From positions 1-64,000 of the forward strand of contig JAKAXB010000010.1 in the NCBI GenBank assembly GCA_021816765.1: a DNA stretch of 64,000 bases. Reading direction: 5' to 3'. The notes beneath the pieces were generated by a model. That model was given only the letters and a program-made list of their open reading frames with translations, did not search any database and was not told the DNA's origin. The translations under genes and the position numbers were made by a program. The stretch's first letter is position 1; each line of letters begins with the position of its first letter. Positions 21,556 to 29,254 of the stretch are shown in pieces. Source of the DNA: Natronospirales bacterium (GTDB lineage Bacteria > Pseudomonadota > Gammaproteobacteria > Natronospirales > REEB76).

Positions 21556-22545
21556 ATGAAAATACTCCTTACCGGTGGGACCGGCTTTGTAGGTTCAGCG
21601 GTTTTGCGCAGACTGCTTCTTGCCGGTTATCAGGTGAGAGCCCTTGTAAGGCAATCGAGTAACCGGCGTAATCTGGAAGGTTTGGATGTAGATATCGTAA
21701 TAGGGGATTTGTGTGATTCAGCTTCTCTGGCATCCGCCATTAGAGGGTGCACTGCCTTATTCCATGTTGCAGCCGACTACCGCCTTTGGGCATCTGATGC
21801 CGCCGAATTGTACCGTAGTAATGTGGAAGGTACGCGAAATATCATGCTTGCAGCCGGCCGGGAGGGCGTTGATCGCGTTGTTTATACAAGCAGTGTAGCT
21901 ACACTGGGGTTGAATAAAGATGGTTCACCTGCGAACGAAGATACGGCTTCAGTACTGGATGACATGATCGGACACTATAAGCGCTCCAAATATTTGGCAG
22001 AGTCTGAAGTCAGACGCCTTGCTTTGGAAGAAGTGGTTCCTGCCGTCATTGTCAATCCTTCGGCTCCTGTCGGACCGCGCGATGTAAAACCGACACCGAC
22101 TGGGCGGATGATCTTGGATGTGGCTTCTGGCAATATGCCTGCCTACGTAGATACCGGATTGAATATCGTGCATGTGGATGATGTAGCCGAAGGGCATTTG
22201 CTGGCATATCTGCATGGGCAGATTGGCGACCGCTATATACTGGGCGGAACAAACCTGACACTTAAAGAGATATTTTCTCAAGTATGCAGAATTAGCGGGA
22301 ATCGACCACCGAGAATCCGCTTGCCTCACAACCTGCTGCTGCCGATAGGCTATGCGGTCGAAGCATGGGGTCACCTGACGGGACAGGAACCCAGATTCAC
22401 GATTGATGGCATACGACTTGCCAGGAAGAAAATGTTCTTTGTCGCAGATAAGGCTATCCGGGAACTCAATTACCGTCCTCGTCCGGTCACCATGGCATTT
22501 CAAGATGCTGTTCAATGGTTCAGAGAGAATGACTACTTAAAGTAG
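21556..22545 (+). CDS. hpnA: hopanoid-associated sugar epimerase HpnA
   Basis: Extended short-chain dehydrogenase of 329 aa. The NAD(P)-binding motif GGTGFVGSAVLRRLL is at residues 7-21, LFHVAADYRLWA follows, and YTSSVATLG with the YxxxK-type HYKRSKYLAE carries the catalytic residues. VNPSAPVGPRDVKPTPTG is typical of HpnA, a hopanoid-locus subfamily whose exact substrate is not firmly known. A GAGGGTGG ribosome site precedes ATG 21556. It heads the plus-strand run that continues with squalene synthase after about 400 bp. Confidence 0.9.
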   Translation: MKILLTGGTGFVGSAVLRRLLLAGYQVRALVRQSSNRRNLEGLDVDIVIGDLCDSASLASAIRGCTALFHVAADYRLWASDAAELYRSNVEGTRNIMLAAGREGVDRVVYTSSVATLGLNKDGSPANEDTASVLDDMIGHYKRSKYLAESEVRRLALEEVVPAVIVNPSAPVGPRDVKPTPTGRMILDVASGNMPAYVDTGLNIVHVDDVAEGHLLAYLHGQIGDRYILGGTNLTLKEIFSQVCRISGNRPPRIRLPHNLLLPIGYAVEAWGHLTGQEPRFTIDGIRLARKKMFFVADKAIRELNYRPRPVTMAFQDAVQWFRENDYLK

Positions 22546-22954
22546 GGATCGGATAAACCCCGAAGATTTGGTCCCTCGAACTAGATTCGCTGTGCACGTC
22601 GCAAACGAGTCATCACGGGAGGCAATATATAGGCATATTTGGGAATTATTTGGACAGATACCTGCCTAAACTATAGGATTGGGTTGGCTGATCATTAACT
22701 TGATTTATACTTGTTTTCACTGCTGTCAAGAGGATTAGAAAATGAACTGTTTTTTGGTTGTAAGTTGTTGATTTTTCAAGATGGTGTTTTTGGATATTGA
22801 AGTTGAAATCGCACCACCTCTCAGACCTCGAAGAGCCGTATCGGCAAAAGCTTTGCGAGAATCGTGTCCCCAGACAACCGGATAGTAGTGACTTGTTTTA
22901 GTCAACGATCACGTGGAAACTGATTTCTGGAACAACAGGCAAATACACCCACCC
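22546..22954. other. AT-rich gap between hpnA and squalene synthase
   Basis: About 400 bp with no gene or RNA I can recognise. It is among the most AT-rich stretches of the island and probably contains the promoter for the squalene synthase to hpnG run. I could not pick a convincing -35/-10 pair. Confidence 0.4.
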
Positions 22955-24046
22955 ATGTCACAAGTACCCAACAGCGACTTAAAAAGCAATGTTGACGCTT
23001 ACCAAGAGGAGATACTGTACAAGGTGTCGCGAACGTTTGCTTTGACTATACCCCAGTTGCCAGCGGTTCTTCGACGTATTGTCGGGAATGCGTATCTATT
23101 GTGCCGGATAGCGGACACTATAGAAGATGAGGTCGCACTTACGCGTGAGCAAAAACGCGGATTTCATAATCAATTCACTTCAGTCGTAGCGGGCAGGGAG
23201 GAGGCGGAAAAATTTACATCAGCAATCTATCCGTTGTTGTCTGAGCGCACGCTTGCGGCGGAGCGCGAGCTCGTACGGAGTACGCCACTTGTTGTCAGTC
23301 TGACACATCAATTTAGCAAGGAACAGCGGATTGTGATTGAAAGATGTTTGAATATCATGTGTCAAGGCATGCCGGAGTTTCAGTATCATACCGGTCTTGG
23401 TGGTCTGAAAGACATGAGGCAGCTTGATCGTTATTGTTACTACGTAGCGGGAGTGGTCGGGGAAATGCTGACAGACTTATTTTGCACTTACTCACCAGAG
23501 ATTAAAAAACACCGCACCTCCCTGATGCCGCTGTCGATTTCGTTTGGGCAGGGGCTCCAAATGACAAATATCCTTAAAGATGTATGGGAAGATCGAGCAA
23601 ATGAAGTGTGCTGGTTGCCGTATGAATTATTCCTTAAAGAAGAGTGCGATCTATATACGCTTACCTCGGGACGCTACAACAAAGGGTTTGACATCGGTCT
23701 GGAGAGGATGATAGCTATTGCTCATACTCATCTCCGCAATGCGCTTGCATATACCTTGCTAATACCAAGCCAAGAGGTCGGCATTCGCCGCTTTTGTCTC
23801 TGGGCGATAGGGTTTGCCGTGCTGTCGCTGCGTAAATTGCGGAATACACCGGGATTTGCCTCCGGCCAACAGGTTAAGATTTCACGGCGTTCGGTTAAAA
23901 TTGTCATGGTGATGGTAAACGCTGCGGTTCATAATGACGTCATACTCAAACTGTTGTTCCGATGGTCCGTCCACGGCTTGCCGTCCGGTTCTCTGGATCC
24001 TGACTGGGCGCCTTGGGAAATCATGGATATTTCGAGTCGGGATTAA
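22955..24046 (+). CDS. squalene synthase (phytoene/squalene synthase family)
   Basis: Head-to-head prenyltransferase expected to join two farnesyl diphosphates into squalene for the cyclase encoded next door. The first aspartate-rich site is CRIADTIEDE, the second is TNILKDVWEDR, and RYCYYVAGVVGEMLTDLF lies between them. These resemble the one-step (eukaryote-like) squalene synthases such as that of Methylococcus more than the HpnC/HpnD pair, and no hpnC, hpnD or hpnE is present here. No membrane anchor is evident. ATG 22955 gives 363 aa; a GTG at 22913 would add 14 residues and neither has a strong ribosome site. It ends 23 bp before the cyclase gene. Confidence 0.87.
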   Translation: MSQVPNSDLKSNVDAYQEEILYKVSRTFALTIPQLPAVLRRIVGNAYLLCRIADTIEDEVALTREQKRGFHNQFTSVVAGREEAEKFTSAIYPLLSERTLAAERELVRSTPLVVSLTHQFSKEQRIVIERCLNIMCQGMPEFQYHTGLGGLKDMRQLDRYCYYVAGVVGEMLTDLFCTYSPEIKKHRTSLMPLSISFGQGLQMTNILKDVWEDRANEVCWLPYELFLKEECDLYTLTSGRYNKGFDIGLERMIAIAHTHLRNALAYTLLIPSQEVGIRRFCLWAIGFAVLSLRKLRNTPGFASGQQVKISRRSVKIVMVMVNAAVHNDVILKLLFRWSVHGLPSGSLDPDWAPWEIMDISSRD

Positions 24047-24069
24047 GGTAACCTGGAGCGATATTCCGG

Positions 24070-26031
24070 ATGCATAAACGCCTGCCGCTTTCAGAAACTC
24101 ATTATCATGGCGATGGAGCACATATACAAGTTAAGGATACTGGCGGTGGAATTTCCCTGGCGGCGGCGATTGATGCCACGCGCCTTGCGCTGCTGAGGCT
24201 ACAGCATCCAGATGGCCATTGGTGTTTTGAGTTGGAAGCGGACTGCACTATTCCATCTGAATACATTCTGATGATGCACTACATGGATGAAATTGACCTC
24301 GGCTTGCAGTCGAAGTTGGCCACTTATTTACGCGCTCACCAAGCAAGCCACGGGGGATGGCCTCTGTACAGCGGTGGAGTCTTTAATATCAGTTGTTCCG
24401 TCAAGGTTTACTATGCCTTAAAACTCGCTGGCGATTGTCCTGATGAGCCACACATGGTGCGCGCCCGTAAGGCGATCCTTGCTGCGGGAGGAGCGGCACG
24501 GGCCAATGTGTTCACACGCATAACCCTAGCGTTTTTCCGCCAAATACCGTGGCGTGGCGTCCCTTTCATGCCTATCGAAATCATGTTGTTTCCACGCTGG
24601 TTTCCATTCCATCTGGATAAAGTTTCCTACTGGTCACGCACTGTGATGGTACCCCTTTTAATCTTATGCAATTCGAGGGCACGAGCAAGGAATCCGCAGA
24701 ACGTGGATATACGGGAATTATTTGTCGTACCGCCCGAGAAGGAGCGTCATTATTTTGAATCCCGCTCGGGTATTAACCGTATATTCCTGCTATTGGACAA
24801 GATCGGACGGACGCTTGACCCTCTATTCCCAAGGTGGATACGGCGACAGGCTGTCCGAAGGGCAGAAGAATGGTTTGTCGAGCGACTAAACGGTGAGGAC
24901 GGTCTTGGGGCGATTTTTCCTGCTATGGTCAATGCGTATGAAGCACTGGCATCGTTGGGATACGGGCCGGACCATCCATGTTGCGTGCAAGCCCGGACTG
25001 CTTTGGAAAAACTTTTGGTTGTGGGCGAGACCTCGGCTTACTGTCAGCCTTGCATGTCACCCGTTTGGGATACGGCACTGACTGTGTTGGCTTTGCAAGA
25101 AAGCGATGACTGTCTCAGCGAGCCCGTAAAACAAGCTTTGGACTGGCTCAGAGACCGCCAGATAAGCAATGCAGCGGGCGACTGGCAGAGATCCAGGCCT
25201 GACATACCAGCCGGAGGATGGGCATTCCAATATTCCAATTCTCATTATCCTGACCTGGATGACACATCAGTGATCGCTTGGGCCATGGATCAGGCTGGTA
25301 CGCCTGCCCGATATGGTAAATGCATTGAACGAGCTGCAGCATGGTTATGCGGTATGCAGTGCCGCAATGGGGGTTTCGCCTCGTTTGATGTGGACAATAC
25401 ACATTACTATTTGAATGAGATTCCATTTGCTGATCACGGCGCCCTGCTGGATCCACCGACCAGTGATGTAAGTGCGCATGTGCTCAGTTTTTTAAGCCGT
25501 CTGAAACAACCCACCGTCCGTCCCATGGTTGAAAAATGTCTCGCCTTCTTACGCAGCGAACAGGAGGAGGAGGGGGCATGGTTCGGCCGTTGGGGGACGA
25601 ACTACATATATGGGACTTCTTCCGTGCTGCTTGCGCTGGAACAGGCAGGTATAGGCGCTGAGCAACCGTGGGTGCGCAAGGCAGTGACATGGCTAAAGCG
25701 TATACAACGTTCCGATGGCGGTTGGGGAGAAGATAATCATACTTATTTTGAGCCGTCGTGTGCTGGTCAGGGTTTCACCAGTACATCGTTTCAAACAGCA
25801 TGGGCGCTACTCGGCCTGATGGCTGTGGGTCAGGGAACATCCAAGTCAGTGCAACGTGGCGTGGATTATTTACTTCGTACCCAAGGATCCGATGGTATGT
25901 GGCAAGATACCGTGTTTACTGCACCAGGTTTCCCACGGGTCTTCTATCTCAAGTATCATGGCTATTCAATTTATTTTCCTTTGTGGGCATTAGCGCGTTA
26001 TCGCAAGTTGAATGAGTGCATGGTTCATTAG
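24070..26031 (+). CDS. shc: squalene-hopene cyclase
   Basis: Monotopic membrane enzyme that cyclises squalene to hopene and hopanol. The 653-aa length is normal. The catalytic protonation motif is Asp395-Leu-Asp-Asp398 in PDLDDTSVIAWAM. Several QW repeats are visible, for example DGHWCFELEAD, GGWPLYSGG, GGWAFQYSN, GGFASFDVDN and GGWGEDN, and the active-site strand GRWGTNYIYGTSSVL is intact. It lies 23 bp after the squalene synthase gene and directly before hpnG, so substrate supply, cyclisation and side-chain maturation are on one transcript. The symbol hpnF is also used for this gene. Confidence 0.95.
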   Translation: MHKRLPLSETHYHGDGAHIQVKDTGGGISLAAAIDATRLALLRLQHPDGHWCFELEADCTIPSEYILMMHYMDEIDLGLQSKLATYLRAHQASHGGWPLYSGGVFNISCSVKVYYALKLAGDCPDEPHMVRARKAILAAGGAARANVFTRITLAFFRQIPWRGVPFMPIEIMLFPRWFPFHLDKVSYWSRTVMVPLLILCNSRARARNPQNVDIRELFVVPPEKERHYFESRSGINRIFLLLDKIGRTLDPLFPRWIRRQAVRRAEEWFVERLNGEDGLGAIFPAMVNAYEALASLGYGPDHPCCVQARTALEKLLVVGETSAYCQPCMSPVWDTALTVLALQESDDCLSEPVKQALDWLRDRQISNAAGDWQRSRPDIPAGGWAFQYSNSHYPDLDDTSVIAWAMDQAGTPARYGKCIERAAAWLCGMQCRNGGFASFDVDNTHYYLNEIPFADHGALLDPPTSDVSAHVLSFLSRLKQPTVRPMVEKCLAFLRSEQEEEGAWFGRWGTNYIYGTSSVLLALEQAGIGAEQPWVRKAVTWLKRIQRSDGGWGEDNHTYFEPSCAGQGFTSTSFQTAWALLGLMAVGQGTSKSVQRGVDYLLRTQGSDGMWQDTVFTAPGFPRVFYLKYHGYSIYFPLWALARYRKLNECMVH

Positions 26032-26113
26032 AGACGCGGCTGCAGCATCGCGCCAACACAGTATCGTCGGTGTCCATTCCTGCAAATATTCGAGCCGTCT
26101 GGATGGGTATCTT

Positions 26114-26881
26114 ATGCCTGGTGACACATTCCGTGCTTCCTGCCATCCTGGCACTACAACTGGGGTTGTTGCGGCTCTACCGGTTGAAGGCGATTGTTTA
26201 ACAGCATCCCGTATACATCCAGGGATTCTTGAAAGATTGCCAAGCGGTACATTGCTATGGATAGCGGGGATCGGTCCAGGACCAGCTATGCAGGCCGCTC
26301 ATGCCCTGATTGATGCCCACTGCACTGCGCTCGTTTCCTGGGGCATAGCCGGGGCTTTGAATCCGGAACTTGCGCCAGGTAGTGTTGTGGTACCCAGCCG
26401 GGTCATTACCTCTTCCGGAACGGCCTATGCGACCGAGCCTTCGTGGCGGCAGCGCATAGTTGATATCTGCCGTTGTTGGGTCCCTGTTATGGAGGGTGAA
26501 TTAATTTGTTCTGACCAGATTGTCTCGACCGTTACAGATAAAGCGGCATTGTGGCGACACTCAGGGGCAGCTGCAGTCGACATGGAAAGTGCGGCGGTGG
26601 CTGCGGTAGCGGCAGAGGCTGGGGTGCCTTTTCTAGCAATACGAGCCGTGGCTGACCTCGCCGATGAAATCTTGCCGGCTTTTGTGCTGCGGTCCCTTAA
26701 CCCATGGGGACGACCCAGGATTATGCCGCTGGCGGCGGGTTTATTGCGGTGTCGCCTGACCGACCTGGGTATGCTCTGGCAGTTGTCCCGGCACTTCGGG
26801 GCAGCAAGGCAGGCACTGACCGTTGTGGCAACACAATTAGGCGCGGGATTTCTCGCGCCAGAACAGCATGCCGACTGTTGA
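26114..26881 (+). CDS. hpnG: hopanoid phosphorylase HpnG (nucleosidase family)
   Basis: Member of the purine nucleoside phosphorylase / MTA-SAH nucleosidase fold. HpnG releases adenine from adenosylhopane to give ribosyl- or phosphoribosyl-hopane. TGVVAALPVEGDCL is the first strand, IAGIGPGPAMQAAHALI the substrate loop, VSWGIAGALNPELAPGSVVV the core, and VDMESAAVAAVAAEAGVPFL contains the conserved ME(S/T) that contacts ribose. From ATG 26114 it is 255 aa. The frame is open back to an ATG at 26012, inside the end of the cyclase gene, but those 34 residues do not resemble the family, so the later start is preferred. Its partner HpnH is at the far end of the island. Confidence 0.85.
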   Translation: MPGDTFRASCHPGTTTGVVAALPVEGDCLTASRIHPGILERLPSGTLLWIAGIGPGPAMQAAHALIDAHCTALVSWGIAGALNPELAPGSVVVPSRVITSSGTAYATEPSWRQRIVDICRCWVPVMEGELICSDQIVSTVTDKAALWRHSGAAAVDMESAAVAAVAAEAGVPFLAIRAVADLADEILPAFVLRSLNPWGRPRIMPLAAGLLRCRLTDLGMLWQLSRHFGAARQALTVVATQLGAGFLAPEQHADC

Positions 26882-27113
26882 TGAATGAGTAGTCAATCCT
26901 GCGACCAGGAATTTCAAATAGTCCGAATAGATTGCGGTAGAATATGTTCACGGGCGCTAACACCCTCTTAGTGTTATATTGCAAGGGAAGCCTGATATAG
27001 GCGGGTGTTTTGCATTTAATGAGCACGTGAAAATATATTCGATTCCATGACCAGTGTGTATGCAAATTGCCTGATTTCTCTGCTCGCTTGATTGTGTAAA
27101 CAGAAACGAATAT

Positions 27114-28085
27114 ATGCAGGCCACGGCCCAAGCACAACCCAATATTGCCCTCATCAAGTATTGGGGCAAGCGACAAACCAAGCTTAACCTGCCAGCAGTC
27201 GGGTCTTTATCGATCACTCTCGATTCACTCTGGACACGGACATATGTGCGATTTGATTCGGGTTTGGAAAAAGATGAGTTTCATCTCAACGGTCAGTTGG
27301 ATACCATAAGGTGTCGGCGTGTTAGTCAATGCCTTGATCTTATGCGCCGCCGGGCAAATATTTCATACTGCGCTGCAGTAGTTAGCGAAAATAATTTCCC
27401 GACCGAAGCAGGCCTTGCTTCTTCAGCATCAGGATTTGCTGCGCTTGTCCTTGCCAGTTCTAAGGCCTTGGGGCTTGATTTGACTGATGAAGAGCTATCG
27501 GAGATTGCACGGCAAAGCTCTGGGTCAGCAGCACGCTCAATCTTCGGCGGATTCGTCGAGATGGAACTGGGCCATTGTAAGGATGGCTCAGATGCCATTG
27601 CCCATCCTCTGATTGGGCCTGAAGAGTGGCCATTGCATGTGGTCGTGGTCATTACTTCCGATCGCACGAAAATTATCGGATCTACTGAAGGCATGCAGCG
27701 TACATCTCTTTCATCCCCATACTATCAGGCCTGGATACAAAATCATGTATCTGATATCGAGGCGGCAAAACACGCCATTGCATCGCGTGACTTTTATGCA
27801 TTGGCGGACATTAGTGAGCATAATTGCCTTAAGATGCATGGCCTCGCATTATCAACCAGGCCAGCGCTTATCTATTGGAATGGTGCCACAGTCGAGTGCA
27901 TGAACTGCGTCAGGGATTTGCGTGCGTCGGGAACGGCGGCGTTTTTTACTATTGATGCGGGACCACAAGTAAAAGTCGTCTGTGCACCCTCAGAAACCCA
28001 GAAGGTTATGGACGCATTGCGGAATGTCCCCGGAGTGCTGTGTGTCTTGAACAGCTGTATCGGCCAGGGTGCTCGTCTTCTCTAG
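27114..28085 (+). CDS. mvaD: diphosphomevalonate decarboxylase
   Basis: Last enzyme of the mevalonate pathway: ATP-dependent decarboxylation of mevalonate diphosphate to isopentenyl diphosphate. The 323-aa GHMP-kinase-fold protein shows PNIALIKYWGKRQTKLNLP near residue 9, then EAGLASSASGFAALVLASSK (phosphate loop), SGSAARSIFGGFVEM, and FFTIDAGPQVKVVC with the catalytic Asp. These are specific for the decarboxylase within the superfamily. It opens the mevalonate cluster 232 bp after hpnG and is followed by phosphomevalonate kinase after 92 bp. The ribosome site is weak. Low-GC codon use matches the island. Confidence 0.93.
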   Translation: MQATAQAQPNIALIKYWGKRQTKLNLPAVGSLSITLDSLWTRTYVRFDSGLEKDEFHLNGQLDTIRCRRVSQCLDLMRRRANISYCAAVVSENNFPTEAGLASSASGFAALVLASSKALGLDLTDEELSEIARQSSGSAARSIFGGFVEMELGHCKDGSDAIAHPLIGPEEWPLHVVVVITSDRTKIIGSTEGMQRTSLSSPYYQAWIQNHVSDIEAAKHAIASRDFYALADISEHNCLKMHGLALSTRPALIYWNGATVECMNCVRDLRASGTAAFFTIDAGPQVKVVCAPSETQKVMDALRNVPGVLCVLNSCIGQGARLL

Positions 28086-28177
28086 CAGGCGCAGCCAGCC
28101 GGATTTCTGCCCCATATGATAGAACAACAGGCTTAGACATAATTCATACGCACGAACTCATCCCGGAGAGAGGTCAG

Positions 28178-29251
28178 ATGCAGGTATTCACGTCAGCGCC
28201 AGGCAAACTGGTTGTACTTGGCGAATACGCGGTGTTGCATGGAGCGCCCGCCCTGATAATGGCGATAAACCGTCGCGCTGAGGTGAGAGTAACGCCTGTC
28301 GCAAAGGGCTTAAACAGAGTTGATTCACTGGGATCAGGTATTGAGAGTGCGCATTTTATGTTTGATGGCGGTATACGCTGGCATCATGCTTCCCGGCAGA
28401 CGCAGGAACGTATGCAGCTTGTCACCCACATCATGCAGTTTTTTGCCAATAATGAAAATTGCCAACGACTGTGTTTCCCAACTTTCCATGTTCGATTGGA
28501 TACGAGTGGTTTCTTTTCCCCATCTGAATGCGGAAGAAGTAAACTTGGGTTGGGTTCAAGCGCTGCTTTGACCATTGCACTGGCTTCAGCACTCGTTATA
28601 TTTGGAGGCGCAGAGGAGGCCCTTACTGATAGACATACTTGGTTGGCGCGAGTACTGGTACTGTACAAAAATTTTCAAGATGGTTCCGGGAGCGGGCTTG
28701 ATTTGGCCGCAAGTCTGTATGGTAATGTGATCCGCTACGCGCTGAGCAGTTCAAGAGGAGCACCGGATGTCAGATTCATCAATCTGCCGCGCGGTATTCA
28801 CACTGTTTTTATATGGTCTGGACAACCGACATCCACACCTCAATTTCTCAAGCGACTTCATAGTTGGCGATTACAACAGCCGGGTCAGTACGATTCAGTG
28901 ATGCAGGAGCTGGCGGCCATTGCCGACATGGGTATCGTAGCTGTAGAGGAGGATAATGCTGCGGCATTTGTTGACACCGTCAAACTCTATAGTGCAGCAT
29001 TGAAACGGTTTGGAGAGGAGAGCGCAGTGGAAATATTTTCATCGGAGCATCGGCACATTGAAAAACTTGTTGCTTCACTGGGTGCTGCGTACAAGCCCTG
29101 TGGTGCAGGCGGCGGAGACATCGGCATGGCGATCACCATGGATCCTGAGGTGGCGTCACTACTGTCCAAGCGTATTGCAAGGGCCGGCTATCAGGTCGTC
29201 CCATTGCAAGTGGATAAGGTGGGGCTAAAAACTCAAACCATCACGGAGTAA
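28178..29251 (+). CDS. phosphomevalonate kinase (GHMP kinase)
   Basis: Phosphorylates 5-phosphomevalonate to the diphosphate. The 357-aa protein begins MQVFTSAPGKLVVLGEYAVL, the first GHMP motif. GLGSSAALTIALASALVI is the ATP loop, FQDGSGSGLDLAASLYGNVI matches phosphomevalonate kinases rather than mevalonate kinases, and CGAGGGDIGMAI is motif 3. ATG 28178 has a GAGAGAGG ribosome site; an open extension upstream into mvaD is not supported. The stop codon overlaps the ribosome site of the following fusion gene, so the genes are tightly linked. Assignment as the phosphomevalonate step also follows by elimination, because mevalonate kinase is found in the next protein. Confidence 0.87.
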   Translation: MQVFTSAPGKLVVLGEYAVLHGAPALIMAINRRAEVRVTPVAKGLNRVDSLGSGIESAHFMFDGGIRWHHASRQTQERMQLVTHIMQFFANNENCQRLCFPTFHVRLDTSGFFSPSECGRSKLGLGSSAALTIALASALVIFGGAEEALTDRHTWLARVLVLYKNFQDGSGSGLDLAASLYGNVIRYALSSSRGAPDVRFINLPRGIHTVFIWSGQPTSTPQFLKRLHSWRLQQPGQYDSVMQELAAIADMGIVAVEEDNAAAFVDTVKLYSAALKRFGEESAVEIFSSEHRHIEKLVASLGAAYKPCGAGGGDIGMAITMDPEVASLLSKRIARAGYQVVPLQVDKVGLKTQTITE

Positions 29252-29254
29252 AAC

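Noticed and set aside
26012-26113. Upstream extension of hpnG overlapping the cyclase end
   Set aside because: The extra 34 residues do not resemble HpnG, and the nucleosidase fold starts after ATG 26114.
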